NCBI RefSeq assembly: GCF_001591965.1 | Contig: NZ_BCVX01000013.1 | Coordinates: 100,254-164,253, forward strand | Direction: 5' to 3' | From: Lysinibacillus odysseyi 34hs-1 = NBRC 100172 | GTDB taxonomy: Bacteria > Bacillota > Bacilli > Bacillales_A > Planococcaceae | Length of the DNA stretch: 64,000 nucleotides | Shown here: positions 1 through 10,903 of the stretch, piece after piece | How positions within the stretch are numbered: the first letter of the stretch is position 1 | Layout of the letters: each line of letters opens with the position of its first letter | Notes under the pieces: generated by a model | Told to the model about the DNA's origin: nothing | Databases searched by the model: none | Seen by the model: the letters and a program-made list of their open reading frames with translations, nothing else | Made by a program: the position numbers and the translations under genes

Positions 1-86
1 CGTTTTTGCACCCAACCTTTTAATACGACTTGCTCGCCCTGATGAGCAGCTGTTACCTCACCACAGGCATGTGTACGTTGTGCCAT
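1..86 (-). CDS. aspS: Aspartyl-tRNA synthetase, N-terminal fragment (runs off the window)
   Basis: Only the first 28 or so codons are present. The minus strand reads MAQRTHACGEV, then HQGEQVVLKGWVQKR, which is the start of the OB-fold anticodon-binding domain of bacterial AspRS. The enzyme charges tRNA-Asp in the cytoplasm. The ATG at 84-86 has a GGAGG-type ribosome-binding site about 8 nt upstream. It lies 27 bp downstream of hisS, so the two are almost certainly one transcript under the hisS T-box, as in B. subtilis. The body of the gene is outside the window. Confidence 0.88.
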   Translation of the reverse strand, partial: MAQRTHACGEVTAAHQGEQVVLKGWVQK

Positions 87-113
87 CTTGTAATTCCTCC
101 AACTTCATTCTAT

Positions 114-1379
114 CTATTTTTGTAATACGAAATTCACGAGTTCAGCAAAGGCTACCTTCTCCTGTGTACCTGTTTCCATTTCCTTCACATTGACCGCCTG
201 CTCCTCAAGCTCTGTCTCTCCTAGAACGATGACATATTTAGCTCCTTGACGGTCGGCCGTTTTCATTTGAGCTTTCATTTTACGATCCGCATAATCCATA
301 TCCGCAGAAATACCGTTTGCACGGAATGTGCTAACTAGTTCAACTGCTTTTGCTTTTGCTGCTTCTCCCATGACAACGACATACATATCAAGTTGATCAT
401 CTTCCTGCAGCGCAACACCTTCAGCCTCCAGAGCCAATAGAAGACGCTCAATAGAAAGGGCAAAACCAATCCCGGGTGCATCCGGCCCGCCGATATCTTC
501 CACAAGACCATTGTAGCGGCCTCCGCCGCAAAGCGTTGTGATTGCACCGAATCCGGAAGCGGTAGACATAATTTCAAAAGCTGTATGGTTGTAATAATCA
601 AGCCCGCGTACAAGGTTTGGATCGACTTCGTAAGGGATACCTAAACGATCTAAATAATCCTTTACCTTTGTAAAGTATTCAGCAGAATACTCCGTTAAAT
701 AGTCCGTTAAAGCAGGAGCGTTTGCCATTAATGGATGTTCACGGTCTACCTTGCAGTCTAAAATCCGTAACGGATTTTTCTCCAGACGTTTTTGGCAGTC
801 CGAACAGAATTCACCAATGGACGGCTCAAAGTGGTTAATAAGCGCTGTACGGTGAGCATCTCGTGTCTCTTTATCCCCTAAGGAATTAATTACTAATTTT
901 AAATCCTTCAAGCCGACCTTTTTATAAATATCCATTGCAAATGAAATAACCTCTGCATCAATGGCAGGGTCTGCTGAACCAATTGCTTCTACACCGAATT
1001 GTACGAATTGGCGGTAGCGTCCTGCCTGCTGCCGCTCGTAACGGAACATCGGCCCGATATAGGAGAGCTTGACAGGCTGATCTGGCTGGCCGAACATTTT
1101 GTGCTCTACATAGGCACGTACAGCTGCAGCTGTGCCTTCTGGGCGCAACGTAAGCGAGCGGCCTCCACGGTCAGTAAATGTGTACATTTCCTTTTGAACG
1201 ATATCTGTTGTATCCCCTACGCCGCGCTGAAATAATTCTGTCGATTCAAAAATCGGCGTACGAATTTCCTTATAGCGATACACATGGCTAAGATCGCGCA
1301 GCACCTTTTCTACTTGCTGCCATTTCTCTGATTGATCAGGTAAAATATCCTGCGTTCCACGAGGTACTTTAAAACTCAT
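114..1379 (-). CDS. hisS: Histidyl-tRNA synthetase
   Basis: This class II aminoacyl-tRNA synthetase attaches histidine to tRNA-His in the cytoplasm. The 421-residue product has the usual length for HisRS. Class II motif 2 is visible as [14 protein letters not shown] (about residues 112-125). The histidine-specific motif [11 protein letters not shown] sits near residue 260 and motif 3 ([12 protein letters not shown]) near 300. The C-terminal anticodon-binding domain follows and carries YVIVLGETE. The ATG follows a GAGGAAG ribosome-binding site. Upstream is a T-box leader with a CAC (His) specifier, and aspS follows closely, so hisS-aspS is inferred to be induced when tRNA-His is uncharged. Confidence 0.97.
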   Translation of the reverse strand: MSFKVPRGTQDILPDQSEKWQQVEKVLRDLSHVYRYKEIRTPIFESTELFQRGVGDTTDIVQKEMYTFTDRGGRSLTLRPEGTAAAVRAYVEHKMFGQPDQPVKLSYIGPMFRYERQQAGRYRQFVQFGVEAIGSADPAIDAEVISFAMDIYKKVGLKDLKLVINSLGDKETRDAHRTALINHFEPSIGEFCSDCQKRLEKNPLRILDCKVDREHPLMANAPALTDYLTEYSAEYFTKVKDYLDRLGIPYEVDPNLVRGLDYYNHTAFEIMSTASGFGAITTLCGGGRYNGLVEDIGGPDAPGIGFALSIERLLLALEAEGVALQEDDQLDMYVVVMGEAAKAKAVELVSTFRANGISADMDYADRKMKAQMKTADRQGAKYVIVLGETELEEQAVNVKEMETGTQEKVAFAELVNFVLQK

Positions 1380-1495
1380 GAATCACACTTCCTCTCTTGT
1401 TTTAGATGGCGTTTCGTTACGAGAGCGCTGTTAGATAAGTAACACTGCCGGCAGTTGTCGTGCCTGCCGACAAGGCTTTTTCCTATCGCAAAAAT

Positions 1496-1768
1496 AAAAA
1501 AAAGCCCCCGCCCCCTGCTAATTGCAAGGGACGAAAGCTGTAACTTCCGCGGTTCCACCCTAGTTGATGCACAATGGCATCCACCTCGTAATCGGATAAC
1601 GGCCGATTCCGTCTTTCCCTACTAAACGTTTGTTTTTTCAGGAAAAAGCCTCCCAAGTGTTATTCGCATCATACATACTGCAGGAAAACTTTCAGCCCTT
1701 GATTTTCCCTCTCTTATCAGCATTGGTATTTACTACTTGCTTGATCATCAGCATTTCATTTTAGATTA
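1496..1768 (-). promoter_or_regulatory. T-box leader of hisS-aspS (His specifier)
   Basis: The conserved T-box sequence GGGTGGAACCGCGG reads on the minus strand at 1547-1560. It is followed by an intrinsic terminator: hairpin 1504-1538, then a U-run over 1496-1503. Stem I features lie upstream, including AGAGAGG and the TGGGAG segment. The triplet CAC at 1657-1659, in the context GAATAACACT, is the expected histidine specifier. Family knowledge: uncharged tRNA pairs with the specifier and the T-box and stabilises the antiterminator. The 115 bp between the terminator and the hisS start show nothing further apart from the ribosome-binding site. Confidence 0.93.
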
Positions 1769-1774
1769 TACATA

Positions 1775-1803
1775 ATCTTAATGTGGCATACCTGTCTTGT
1801 CAA
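1775..1803 (-). promoter_or_regulatory. Sigma-A promoter of the hisS T-box transcript
   Basis: On the minus strand TTGACA (1798-1803) and TAAGAT (1775-1780) are separated by 17 nt. Transcription would start near 1768, right at the foot of T-box stem I. The rest of the gap up to the divergent amidase gene (1804-1998) is AT-rich and shows no gene. Confidence 0.75.
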
Positions 1804-1998
1804 CTATTTTTTGATTATAAATACCTCATTTGGCATAAATCGAGCATTCGGGTTCCTTTTACTTTAGACAATATCTCCTATTATTTCTTTTTGGCTAAAA
1901 TAACTGTAGATTTTAATACATACTTGCTTTTACAATGGTAGTAGTAACCCTATTTCGACACACACATACTTTATTTATGTTGAAAGGAGGCCTGCATA

Positions 1999-3540
1999 AT
2001 GAGACAAGCATTCCACATTATCATTGTATGTATGCTGATCTTTTCCATAGCATTGCCGACCACTTCCAATGCTGCAGGGGACGATTTAGTCGTTGCTGCA
2101 GAAGTTTTAAACCTTCGTGAAGGGCCAGGGTTATCCTACCCTATCCTCTTAAAGCTAAAAGAAGGGGATACAGTGTCGACAATTGAATACGAGGGAGATT
2201 GGATCCATGTCAAAGCCGGAAATACAGAAGGCTGGATTGCTGGTTGGATGACGAAAGCAAACGTACAGACAGAAAGTAAGCAGACGCAAAAAGTTATCAT
2301 TTCTCAAGTCGATCATTTAAATGTACGAGCAGAACCTTCTCTTTCCTCAACCGTGCTGACCCAGTTACCCTCAGGTAATGAAGCCACATACATAAAGTCA
2401 CAAAATGACTGGATTCAAATTCATTATGGAACAACGACAGGGTGGGTATCAAGCCAATATGTGACGGTAAAGGAGCTTTCCAAAGCTGCCGCAGAGGAAA
2501 TAGCTGAGGCACCAAGTGAAGGCAATATGTTTACTGTAACAGTAGATGCGGTGAATGTACGAAAGAAAGCAGATTTAACATCCAAGCGTGTTGGTTCAGC
2601 CTACCGCGGGGAGCAGTTCAAAGTATTAGAACAGTCGAATAACTGGGTTCATATTCAATACAAAAATAATACTGAGGGCTGGATTTACAAATTCTATGGT
2701 TCTTTCGGCGAACAAGCACCATCATCCACATCAAAAGCCTCGCCATCTGACGAAAGTGTCACGATTATTTACGAAGGGACAAACCTTCGCCAGGAGGCTT
2801 CTACATCCTCCGCTATTGTTTACCGTGCAAATGCCGGTGAAACATACCGCATACTTGAAGAACAGGGTGACTGGTATAAAGTTTCCGTAAACGGCAATAA
2901 AACGGCTTATGTTGCTAATTGGGTTGTTTCAGGAACAGATACTAAACAGCAATCTCCAGCAGTAAAAAGAACAGCGGCCGAAAGAAAAAACGGTACACTC
3001 AAGGGCGTAACCATCGTCATTGATGCGGGACACGGTGGAAATGACCATGGAACGACCGGCAGCAGAGGGACAGATGAAAAAGGAATTACACTAAAAACAG
3101 CTGAGATGCTGAAATCTAAACTTCGTGCAGCAGGTGCTGACGTTATTATGACACGGGAATCTGACGTATATGTGGATCTCCGGAAGCGGGTTGCCATCTC
3201 TCACCAAGTAGAGGCAGATGCTTTTATCAGCCTTCACTATGATGCCACAGAAAATAGCGCAGTTTCCGGGGTTACAACTTACTATTTAAATAGTAACCAG
3301 CAGGAGCTGGCAAAGTACGTCCATGCGAAACTCGCTAAGAAAGTATCCCTTCGTGACCGTGGTGTCCAGCCTGGGAATTATCTTGTATTACGTGAAAACC
3401 GCCAAAAAGCCATTTTAATAGAATTAGGTTTTTTAAGTAACCCTAGTGAAGAGCGGTCCATCACAACAGACTATTACCGTGAACAGGCAACACTCGGTAT
3501 TTATGAGGGAATTCTCGACTATTTCGATTCCCAGCTGTAA
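1999..3540 (+). CDS. yrvJ: Secreted N-acetylmuramoyl-L-alanine amidase with four SH3b domains (YrvJ-like)
   Basis: This is a cell-wall hydrolase that cleaves the amide bond between MurNAc and the stem peptide. The N-terminus is a signal peptide (hydrophobic stretch, probable cleavage after SNA near residue 25). Four bacterial SH3 wall-binding modules follow (about 26-90, 97-158, 176-233 and 252-313), each with an N(L/V)R motif. The C-terminal Amidase_3 domain (about 338-505) has the zinc-site and catalytic signatures VIDAGHGG, ISLHYDA and IELGFLSN. The ATG is preceded by GAAAGGAGG. The gene is divergent from hisS, as yrvJ is placed between the dtd/relA block and hisS in B. subtilis. Its specific role (turnover, separation or spore cortex) cannot be read from the sequence. 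Confidence 0.93.
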   Translation: MRQAFHIIIVCMLIFSIALPTTSNAAGDDLVVAAEVLNLREGPGLSYPILLKLKEGDTVSTIEYEGDWIHVKAGNTEGWIAGWMTKANVQTESKQTQKVIISQVDHLNVRAEPSLSSTVLTQLPSGNEATYIKSQNDWIQIHYGTTTGWVSSQYVTVKELSKAAAEEIAEAPSEGNMFTVTVDAVNVRKKADLTSKRVGSAYRGEQFKVLEQSNNWVHIQYKNNTEGWIYKFYGSFGEQAPSSTSKASPSDESVTIIYEGTNLRQEASTSSAIVYRANAGETYRILEEQGDWYKVSVNGNKTAYVANWVVSGTDTKQQSPAVKRTAAERKNGTLKGVTIVIDAGHGGNDHGTTGSRGTDEKGITLKTAEMLKSKLRAAGADVIMTRESDVYVDLRKRVAISHQVEADAFISLHYDATENSAVSGVTTYYLNSNQQELAKYVHAKLAKKVSLRDRGVQPGNYLVLRENRQKAILIELGFLSNPSEERSITTDYYREQATLGIYEGILDYFDSQL

Positions 3541-3598
3541 ACAAAAAAGGACAGGCTGGGTACATCTTCTTTTTGCCATATTATCTAAAAACATATGA

Positions 3599-3658
3599 AG
3601 ACAAAGTCGCAAAAAGACTTTGTCCCCACTCTGAAGGGCATGCTAAGTCAGCATGCCC
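3599..3658. terminator. Convergent hairpins between the amidase and Mn catalase genes
   Basis: Two inverted repeats lie between the convergent stops. GACAAAGTC/GACTTTGTC is at 3599-3623, and GGGCATGCT/AGCATGCCC is at 3636-3658, 2 bp from the catalase stop. Neither has a long U-run, so termination strength is uncertain. The first stem resembles the stem of the rpmA terminator near 27.67 kb. Confidence 0.5.
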
Positions 3659-3659
3659 T

Positions 3660-4553
3660 TTACATATTTGCCATCAGCCTTTTCGCAATCATTTGGAATT
3701 CATCCGGGCCAATCCCAGGGGCAAATTCCTCCGGAAGCTCATCCAATTCCGGTACTTTGCCTCCCTTTGGCATCCCTTCTATTACAACAAGCGGCTCATT
3801 TGTCGTTGGATGCGGGCCTTTCCATATTTGTTTGATGCCCTCATAGTCCCCTACATAATTCCACGTGAATAAAACATGCCCATCCCCGCGGTCCTCATAT
3901 TTTCGGGCAGTATCAAATACCCGGTTATCCAGATTGGGAATCGGCAGCATCCTTGTTACATCCACGCCTGTTACCATTTCAAGTGCCTTTGCATAGGCCA
4001 AGATATGTGTACCGCCCCGTACTAGTAAATAGCCGATCATTTCCCGTGCTGTCGGATGGTCTGTCATTTCATACACACGCATTTTGTGCGTTCTTGCCCC
4101 GCACTCCAAGAAAAAATTATGAAGAAGATCGAACACTAGATTGCCGCTTGATGTTACAAATTCTCCATTCCACGGTTTTCCCATTGAATCAACAGGCATC
4201 GAAGCTTGAGCGGCTGCGATGAAGCTTTGTGTGTTTCGCAAGTTCTTGGCATTTTGCAGCGGGCTTAAATCAGGTGGTGCTGTAAAAGAATTTCCTTTGT
4301 TTAAAAGATTAATCGTTGTTGCAACAAGCTCTACATGGCCGAATTCCTCTGCTGTAATACTTGCAACAAGGTCATAGAATGGCTTTAGCTTTTTTTTCCC
4401 ACGGAAGTTGAATGATTGATACATATAATTATTCAGTGTCGACATTTCGCCAAATTTCCCGCCCAGCAGTTCCTGTACAGCACTTGCCGCATTGGCATCG
4501 CCATATTCGACATTGGGCAGCTCGATCGCCAGACGATTGACACGTTGAAACAT
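3660..4553 (-). CDS. Manganese catalase (YdbD/CotJC family)
   Basis: This non-haem catalase decomposes H2O2 at a dimanganese centre. The 297-residue protein matches the family in length. It has the expected helical-bundle metal ligands: an E in the VQELLGGKFGEMS segment, the EEFGHVE motif near residue 70, and a later E-x2-H pair in LECGARTHKMR. The C-terminus (FTWNYVG, KGPHP, PDEFQMI) is typical. The ATG has a GGAGGTG ribosome-binding site. A CATATGTTA element at 4579-4587 resembles a sporulation sigma -10, in keeping with spore-coat relatives of this family, but that is inference. The gene is monocistronic and convergent with the amidase. An alternative role is vegetative peroxide defence. 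Confidence 0.93.
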   Translation of the reverse strand: MFQRVNRLAIELPNVEYGDANAASAVQELLGGKFGEMSTLNNYMYQSFNFRGKKKLKPFYDLVASITAEEFGHVELVATTINLLNKGNSFTAPPDLSPLQNAKNLRNTQSFIAAAQASMPVDSMGKPWNGEFVTSSGNLVFDLLHNFFLECGARTHKMRVYEMTDHPTAREMIGYLLVRGGTHILAYAKALEMVTGVDVTRMLPIPNLDNRVFDTARKYEDRGDGHVLFTWNYVGDYEGIKQIWKGPHPTTNEPLVVIEGMPKGGKVPELDELPEEFAPGIGPDEFQMIAKRLMANM

Positions 4554-4803
4554 AAAAACACCTCCGTTTTGTCTTTTGTAACATATGACATAACAGAGAT
4601 GCTTATTACGTATCCTTTTTTATTACGCTTTGGCGTATATGATTTTGTTTCCTCATTTGTAAGACATAGATAGTCATCGATAGACATGAGCTAGAGTGCG
4701 AATCACATTAGCTTTGTCCGAACCGTCTCCTCGTATAAATAAATGTATCCAATCAGGTTTTCTCCCGCTTTCTCCAATAGGAGACAGTGTTACCTGTAAA
4801 AAG

Positions 4804-5007
4804 CTACACTCTAGCTAGGGTAATCCAAACAATTTCATCCATTCGAATAAAGAAAGGTGTTTGACAAATCTCCAGAACAATGTGATCAGGCAGTACAGAA
4901 GTTAAAATCCCTTGTTGAATATTTTTCCCGGTTTGCACGACAATTTGCTGACCGACCAAGCCTTTTACTGTCTCAAATAAATACGGATTCGATATTTGCA
5001 TAGACAT
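4804..5007 (-). CDS. Small DUF2642 (YuzF-like) protein
   Basis: A 67-residue protein beginning MSMQISNPYLFETV. It contains a compact beta-rich domain with VKGLVGQQIVVQT, GILTSVLPDHIVLE and FFIRMDEIVWIT, which fits the DUF2642/YuzF family seen in spore-formers. The ATG at 5005-5007 was chosen because GAAGGGGTGG precedes it; an in-frame GTG 24 nt upstream has no clear ribosome-binding site. The family has been linked to spore-coat or outer-layer proteins, but no function is shown here. The 250 bp between it and the catalase gene hold no confident gene. Confidence 0.75.
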   Translation of the reverse strand: MSMQISNPYLFETVKGLVGQQIVVQTGKNIQQGILTSVLPDHIVLEICQTPFFIRMDEIVWITLARV

Positions 5008-5067
5008 ACTTTCCACCCCTTCAAGGTACACGCTCGCTCCTATTGTATGAAGTGGAATTAAAAAAGT

Positions 5068-5511
5068 TTACTTGGCAGAATCGATAATGATTGTTACCGG
5101 ACCATCATTTATAAGAGCGACATCCATCATTGCTCCAAATACACCTGTTTCTACACGCAGACCATACGCACGCAGGGCTTCATTAAACGCTTCCCATAGT
5201 GGCTTTGCCTGTTCAGGACGTGCAGCGCCTGTAAAGCTGGGACGTCTTCCTTTCTTTGTCTCCCCGTAAAGAGTAAATTGTGATACAGATAAAATATCGC
5301 CGCCTGCCTCTAGAATGGAGTGGTTCATTTTTCCTTCTGCATCTTCCCAAAGACGAAGTTCGGCAACTTTTTTTGCACAATAGGCAATATCCTCATCCGT
5401 GTCTGTATGTGTAATTCCTACCAATAATACATACCCTTTATCGATCGCACCCGTTACTTCTCCATTTACGGTCACGGACGCTTGCTTTGAACGTTGAATC
5501 ACTACCTTCAT
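5068..5511 (-). CDS. dtd: D-aminoacyl-tRNA deacylase
   Basis: This enzyme hydrolyses D-aminoacyl-tRNAs (and glycyl-tRNA-Ala) and so enforces homochirality in translation. The 147-residue product has the two active-site motifs: [17 protein letters not shown] near residue 80-95 and NDGPVT near residue 136. The start [13 protein letters not shown] is canonical. It follows relA by 20 bp and is probably co-transcribed with it, as in the B. subtilis relA-yrvI pair. Confidence 0.97.
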   Translation of the reverse strand: MKVVIQRSKQASVTVNGEVTGAIDKGYVLLVGITHTDTDEDIAYCAKKVAELRLWEDAEGKMNHSILEAGGDILSVSQFTLYGETKKGRRPSFTGAARPEQAKPLWEAFNEALRAYGLRVETGVFGAMMDVALINDGPVTIIIDSAK

Positions 5512-5531
5512 GTTTCTCTACCTTCTATTCT

Positions 5532-7724
5532 TTAATTAATAACGCGTTGCACAGAGTATATGTCCGGCAGTTGCTTAATCCGGTCGACTACCTTATGGAG
5601 CCCTGAAATATTCGTAATAGCAATAGTCAGGTGGATTGTTGCAATTTTATCCCTGTCTGCTCGCCCTGACACTGCCATAATATTTGTTTTCGTTTCACTC
5701 ACAGCCATCATGACATCATTTAACACTCCTGGACGGTCAAATGCAGAGATTTCAATATCCACAGGGTACTCTTTACGGTGAGATGGAGCATTTTCCCACT
5801 CTACTTCAATAAGGCGTTCTGACGTTTCCCCATCCTGTATATTCGGACAATCTGCACGGTGGACAGAAACTCCCCGGCCTTTTGTAATGAACCCTACGAT
5901 TTCATCTCCTGGCACTGGGGTACAGCATCTGGACAAACGAATCAGCAAATTATCGATTCCCTTTACTACTACGCCTGTTTCTGTACGCTTCGTATTTACC
6001 GGCTTGGCCATTTCGCGCGCAATTTTTTCAAGAGCTTCCTCATGCTCACGCTCTTTTCTCATTTTTTCGGCTAGGCGGTTCACAATCTGCTGCGCTGTAA
6101 TCCCGCCAACTCCTACAGCAGCATAGAGATCTTCCTCGTGTGTATAATTGAATTTTTCAATGACGCGCTTAATATTTTCAGATGTTAATACTTCTTTAAG
6201 ATCAAACTCCTGAGCTTTAATTTCTTTTTCGACCATATCACGGCCTTTTTCGATGTTTTCTTCACGCAGATTTTTCTTGAAGAACTGTTTTATTTTATTT
6301 TTTGCCTGCGAGCTTTGAGCAATTTTAATCCAATCACGGCTTGGCCCAAATGATTGCTTAGAAGTCAGTACCTCGATAATATCTCCGGTTTTCAGCGGGG
6401 TATCGAGCGGCACCATTTTGCCGTTCACTTTAGCACCGATTGTTTTATTGCCGACTTCCGAGTGGACACGGTAAGCAAAATCAATCGGTACGGAGCCTGC
6501 TGGGAGCTCCACGACATCTCCTTTTGGCGTAAAAACATAGACCATATCAGAAAATAGGTCAAATTTTAGTGACTCCATGAATTCCTCAGCGTTCGATGAT
6601 TCATTTTGGAACTCTAAAATTTCTCTAAACCATGTTAATTTCTGATCGATGCTTTCTCGTTTATTGTCAACGTTTTTCCCTTCTTTATAAGCCCAGTGTG
6701 CAGCAATCCCGTACTCTGCAATTTTGTGCATTTCCTTTGTGCGGATTTGCACTTCAAGCGGATCACCGAAAGGACCGATAACAGTCGTATGAAGAGACTG
6801 ATATAGATTTTGCTTCGGCATGGCAATATAATCTTTAAAGCGGCCAGGCATCGGCTTCCATAGCGTGTGCACAATTCCAATGACAGCATAGCAATCCTTA
6901 ATGCTATCAACAAGAATACGAACCGCTAATAAATCATATATTTCATTAAACTGCTTTTTTTGCATAGCCATTTTGCGGTAGATGGAGTAAATATGCTTCG
7001 GACGACCGTATATGTCAGCATCAATCTCCATCTCCTTCAGCTGTGACCGGATTTCTGTTATGACATTGTCCAGATACAGTTCACGCTCATCACGCTTTTT
7101 CTTCATTAAACTAACAATCCGGTAATATTGCTGTGGGTTTAAATAGCGCAGTGCTGTATCCTCTAGCTCCCATTTCACGGTGTTAATTCCTAAACGATGA
7201 GCGAGTGGTGCAAAAATTTCTAGCGTTTCTTTTGAAATACGGCGTTGCTTTTCAGCAGGTAAATGCTTCAATGTACGCATATTGTGCAGACGATCTGCAA
7301 GCTTAATTAAAATGACACGTATATCCTGGGCCATCGCTACGAACATTTTGCGGTGATTTTCCGCCTGCTGTTCTTCTTTGGACAGATATTTTATTTTTCC
7401 GAGCTTTGTTACGCCATCAACAAGCATAGCAACCTCTTCATTAAATTCCCGTACTAAATCCTCACGGGAAACCTCTGTATCCTCTACAACATCATGCAGA
7501 AATCCGGCAGCAACCGTTTCCGGATCCATCTGTAAATCTGCCAAAATGCCTGCTACTTGCACAGGATGTATAATATAAGGCTCTCCAGAACTGCGGAATT
7601 GTTCTTTATGTGCCTCCTTTGCCACTTCGTATGCTTTCACGACAAAAGCGACATGTTCATCATTCATATATGATTTAACGAGCTCGAAGACGTCTTCGGG
7701 CGCTAAAATTTGTTCTTTCGCCAT
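5532..7724 (-). CDS. relA: Bifunctional (p)ppGpp synthetase/hydrolase (Rel)
   Basis: This is the stringent-response enzyme. It makes (p)ppGpp from ATP and GTP/GDP on starved ribosomes and also degrades it. Domains in order: HD hydrolase (about 40-190, with intact HDVVED), synthetase (about 230-350), TGS (about 390-450), a helical and zinc-finger region with RCCTPVPGD and HRADCPN, and a C-terminal ACT domain (about 655-728). The intact HD motif implies a bifunctional long RSH. I start at the ATG at 7724 (MAKEQIL, 730 aa) because AAGGTGG precedes it; the in-frame extension to 7748 covers the ribosome-binding site. It has its own promoter upstream, and dtd lies downstream. Confidence 0.97.
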   Translation of the reverse strand: MAKEQILAPEDVFELVKSYMNDEHVAFVVKAYEVAKEAHKEQFRSSGEPYIIHPVQVAGILADLQMDPETVAAGFLHDVVEDTEVSREDLVREFNEEVAMLVDGVTKLGKIKYLSKEEQQAENHRKMFVAMAQDIRVILIKLADRLHNMRTLKHLPAEKQRRISKETLEIFAPLAHRLGINTVKWELEDTALRYLNPQQYYRIVSLMKKKRDERELYLDNVITEIRSQLKEMEIDADIYGRPKHIYSIYRKMAMQKKQFNEIYDLLAVRILVDSIKDCYAVIGIVHTLWKPMPGRFKDYIAMPKQNLYQSLHTTVIGPFGDPLEVQIRTKEMHKIAEYGIAAHWAYKEGKNVDNKRESIDQKLTWFREILEFQNESSNAEEFMESLKFDLFSDMVYVFTPKGDVVELPAGSVPIDFAYRVHSEVGNKTIGAKVNGKMVPLDTPLKTGDIIEVLTSKQSFGPSRDWIKIAQSSQAKNKIKQFFKKNLREENIEKGRDMVEKEIKAQEFDLKEVLTSENIKRVIEKFNYTHEEDLYAAVGVGGITAQQIVNRLAEKMRKEREHEEALEKIAREMAKPVNTKRTETGVVVKGIDNLLIRLSRCCTPVPGDEIVGFITKGRGVSVHRADCPNIQDGETSERLIEVEWENAPSHRKEYPVDIEISAFDRPGVLNDVMMAVSETKTNIMAVSGRADRDKIATIHLTIAITNISGLHKVVDRIKQLPDIYSVQRVIN

Positions 7725-7779
7725 AAAATTAGTCCACCTTGTAATCAATATTTTCTCTTCGAATGGTAATAACCTTAAT

Positions 7780-7807
7780 TGTATAAAAAATTCCTATACA
7801 TTGTAAA
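7780..7807 (-). promoter_or_regulatory. Sigma-A promoter upstream of relA
   Basis: Minus-strand TTTACA (7802-7807) and TATACA (7780-7785) are 16 nt apart. A one-base shift to ATACAA gives 17. It lies between the apt terminator and the relA start, so relA-dtd can be transcribed independently. Confidence 0.6.
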
Positions 7808-7855
7808 GACACACTCGTTTTTAGTAGGATACAATAGGTAAATTTGAATACTTTG

Positions 7856-7903
7856 TGAAAAAAAACCGCGGACAAAAGCAAGTGTTTGCATTCATCCACG
7901 GTT
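7856..7903 (-). terminator. Intrinsic terminator after apt
   Basis: The arms AACCGTGGA and TCCGCGGTT (one G-U wobble) enclose a smaller GCAAA/TTTGC-like hairpin. They are followed by eight U residues on the minus strand. It separates recJ-apt from relA. Confidence 0.85.
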
Positions 7904-7931
7904 GTTTCAATTAAATGATCAATCAAATGTA

Positions 7932-8444
7932 TTAATATGTGATTAACGTTTTGACCGGGTAATTTCCAATTTTTTCACGGCCTTTTAATTCTGTCAGTTC
8001 AATCAGGAACGCACAGCCTACTACTTGTCCTCCAAGCTTTTCGATCAGACGGATTGTTGCATCCACTGTACCGCCGGTAGCAAGTAAGTCATCACAGATC
8101 AGCACTTTTTGGCCAGGCTTCACAGCATCATTATGCATTGTCAGTGTATCTTGACCGTATTCCAGGCCATAATTTGCACTGATCACTTCACGTGGAAGCT
8201 TTCCAGGCTTACGTACAGGAGCAAAACCGATTTCAAGGGCATAAGCCACTGGACAACCAATGATGAATCCGCGCGCTTCAGGACCTACGATGATTTCTGC
8301 TCCTACTTCTTTTGCATATTCAACGATTTGGTCAGTTGCATATTTGTAGGCCGGACCGTTGTCCATAATAGTGGTAATGTCTTTGAAACTGATGCCTTCT
8401 TTAGGCCAGTTCTCCACCGTTGTTACGTATTGCTTTAAATCCAA
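7932..8444 (-). CDS. apt: Adenine phosphoribosyltransferase
   Basis: Purine salvage: adenine plus PRPP gives AMP and pyrophosphate, in the cytoplasm. The 170-residue protein is the usual length. The PRPP-binding loop is [13 protein letters not shown] (about residues 118-130). The N-terminal substrate region includes GISFKDIT and GPEARGF. It starts 13 bp after recJ ends and is probably co-transcribed with it; a strong terminator follows. Confidence 0.97.
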   Translation of the reverse strand: MDLKQYVTTVENWPKEGISFKDITTIMDNGPAYKYATDQIVEYAKEVGAEIIVGPEARGFIIGCPVAYALEIGFAPVRKPGKLPREVISANYGLEYGQDTLTMHNDAVKPGQKVLICDDLLATGGTVDATIRLIEKLGGQVVGCAFLIELTELKGREKIGNYPVKTLITY

Positions 8445-8457
8445 TGTGTTTTCCTCC

Positions 8458-10788
8458 TTAAGAGCTAGAGCCCTTCATTCGTTCATTAAACCATTGTTTG
8501 AGTTCTGTATAAGTTGCATATAAGAGTTTTTGTTCTAATTCAATTTGTGCTACACGCATTTTATATGACGGTGCCTCTTCTAACGCACGTTTTGGTGCAT
8601 TTTCAACAACAGTCGTCAAACCATTCTCTATTTTAACAAATCCGAGCTCAAAAAACACCTTAGTCATAAACTTAATTACGTCAATATTTAGTCCAATATG
8701 TTGCGATAATTGTGAAATATGCATTTTTAAGTTAAATGTCGGACGTTTCTTTAGGAAAGCGTAATACCAGCTGAAGTGCTGGCGTGTTGGCATACCATTG
8801 AAATATTGGGAGTCCGGTGTATAAAAATGGGCATAAATACGCTTGAATTGCTTCTTCTGCAGCATCTCTTCCAACAGCATTACATTCGTCGGCATATCCA
8901 ACAGAACGACAAATGTCTTCAGATTTTCATAATCTTCCCGATTACCGATCAGCTTAATAGGCTGTCCAATGATTTTTGAATACTGCTCCACCGTCCTGCC
9001 CTGAAAAGCTGCAAAATCAGTTTCCTCCATTGGCAGCTTTGATAACCAGTTGGCTGTCTGGCTTTTTCCCCGGTAATCGAATAGCTGCCATTCCTCGGCC
9101 TGCACATCTTCAATCATAAACTGGGCTTTCTTCTTCCCCTGCCATTCATTGATCTGCAGATCACCTGCAAAAGAAACCTCAATGCCGTAAGAAATTTCAT
9201 TAAATAAGTATCCCTTTCCAAATCCAATAGCATCAATCTTCCCGTAGGTATCTTCCAGCTCCATTTTCAAGTGATTCTCCTGAGTGCCAATTCGGCGCAT
9301 GGAGGAGACGGTCATCTTTTCGAGTGCAAATACGGGTTTTGCAAAGTCTGTTCCAAAAGGACCCAGCTTACGGATTTCTTCAATCGCTTCTACAGATACT
9401 TCACTTAAATCTACTGGAACATCAATATACAGCTTTGGTACTAATTGCTCTTCTGTGAGCACTTGTGTCGCCTGCTGATGCAGACGGCTTCGCAATTCAT
9501 CCACATATTCCAACGAAAATGTCATACCCGCCGCCATTGGATGCCCGCCGAAATGCGGAATAATATCCCGGTTTTTCGCAAGCTCGTCATAAAGGTGGAA
9601 GCCTTCAATACTCCGGGCAGAACCTTTTGCTGTCTCCTTCTTCGGATCCAACGATAAAACAATGGTTGGTTTGTAGTATTCCCCTACAAGACGTGAAGCA
9701 ACAATTCCGACTACTCCTGGATTCCATCCTTCTTTTGCAACGACAAGCACAAGGCTGTTTTTGATTGTTTCATCCGATTCAATCATAGCAATTGCTTCTT
9801 CTGTAATGGTATTAACAATGTCCTTGCGTTCAGTATTTTTTTCATTCAGTACATCCGCCAATTGATCAGCCTGCTGCTTGGATTCACTCATTAAAAAGTC
9901 TACACCCGGCATCGCTGAACCAAGACGACCGATAGCATTTAACCTTGGTCCAAAATAAAAACCGATTGTTTCCTCATTAATCTCCCTCTGCTTGGTTCCC
10001 GCCGCCTCACAAAGAGCCTTTACCCATGGGCTTGTAGATGTTTTTAATGCTTTAATGCCCTGCTTTACTAAATAACGGTTTTCCCCCTTTAAGGGTACTA
10101 GGTCGGCAATAGTGCCGATTGCCACGTACTCGAATAGGTGATCAGGTACTTCACCATATAGCGCATGTGCAAGCTTGAATGCAACGCCGACACCTGCTAG
10201 CTCACCGAACGGATAGTGGCCTTCCGGAACACGCGGATGAAGGATCACATCGGCATTTGGCAATGTTTCTCCTGCTTCATGGTGATCTGTCACAATGACA
10301 TCCATTCCCAGCTCCTTTGCAACTCGGATCGGCTCTACTCCGCTTATGCCATTATCGACCGTTATAATAAGCTGTACCCCACTTTCATAGGCCTGCCTAA
10401 ACAACTCCTCATGTGGTCCATAGCCATGCGTAAAGCGGTTAGGAATCATGAAATCGACATCCGCACCTAAATCCAGCAGGACATGTAGCATAACGGTCGT
10501 ACTTGTAATACCGTCGCTGTCATAATCGCCGTAAACTAGTATTTTCTCGCCTTTCTCAAGCGCCCGGTTAATCCGCTCGACCGCCTGCTCCATGCCGTGC
10601 ATTTTAAAAGGGTCATGAAAGTCCGCTTCGTTTATTTTTAATAATGATGCTGCATGTTCTTCTGTTGTACACCCCCGGGCAACGAGGATTTTTGCTGCAA
10701 TTGCAGAAATGCCCAGCGTATTTTGTAACTGCTGAACAAGCTCCTGGTCAGGGCGCTGGACAATCCATTTTTTCGTTGATTCAATCAT
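8458..10788 (-). CDS. recJ: Single-stranded-DNA-specific exonuclease RecJ
   Basis: A 5'-to-3' ssDNA exonuclease used in recombination and repair. The 776-residue product carries the DHH phosphoesterase domain, with DYDSDGITS near residue 84 and TDHHEAG near 158. Further motifs are HPR, GRLGSA and the DHHA1-type GGHPMAAG motif near 420. An OB-like RecJ domain follows, then the long Firmicutes C-terminal extension. The length is close to that of the B. subtilis enzyme. It is followed closely by apt. The 155 bp separating it from secDF carry the secDF terminator. Confidence 0.96.
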   Translation of the reverse strand: MIESTKKWIVQRPDQELVQQLQNTLGISAIAAKILVARGCTTEEHAASLLKINEADFHDPFKMHGMEQAVERINRALEKGEKILVYGDYDSDGITSTTVMLHVLLDLGADVDFMIPNRFTHGYGPHEELFRQAYESGVQLIITVDNGISGVEPIRVAKELGMDVIVTDHHEAGETLPNADVILHPRVPEGHYPFGELAGVGVAFKLAHALYGEVPDHLFEYVAIGTIADLVPLKGENRYLVKQGIKALKTSTSPWVKALCEAAGTKQREINEETIGFYFGPRLNAIGRLGSAMPGVDFLMSESKQQADQLADVLNEKNTERKDIVNTITEEAIAMIESDETIKNSLVLVVAKEGWNPGVVGIVASRLVGEYYKPTIVLSLDPKKETAKGSARSIEGFHLYDELAKNRDIIPHFGGHPMAAGMTFSLEYVDELRSRLHQQATQVLTEEQLVPKLYIDVPVDLSEVSVEAIEEIRKLGPFGTDFAKPVFALEKMTVSSMRRIGTQENHLKMELEDTYGKIDAIGFGKGYLFNEISYGIEVSFAGDLQINEWQGKKKAQFMIEDVQAEEWQLFDYRGKSQTANWLSKLPMEETDFAAFQGRTVEQYSKIIGQPIKLIGNREDYENLKTFVVLLDMPTNVMLLEEMLQKKQFKRIYAHFYTPDSQYFNGMPTRQHFSWYYAFLKKRPTFNLKMHISQLSQHIGLNIDVIKFMTKVFFELGFVKIENGLTTVVENAPKRALEEAPSYKMRVAQIELEQKLLYATYTELKQWFNERMKGSSS

Positions 10789-10903
10789 TCTCTCACTTCC
10801 TTATGAAGTCCATTATAACGAGTTTTTCTTTTAAATAGGAAGAATACGAATAGATTTCTAGAAGAAGAACTTGTTTCGTGCCTGCTTAAGAAAATCAGCG
10901 CAT

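Noticed and set aside
1376..1558. 60-codon minus-strand frame upstream of hisS
   Set aside because: Lies in the T-box terminator region; the sequence is explained by RNA structure.
3573..3872. Overlapping plus-strand frames downstream of the amidase
   Set aside because: They are antisense to the Mn catalase C-terminus and begin in the terminator hairpins.
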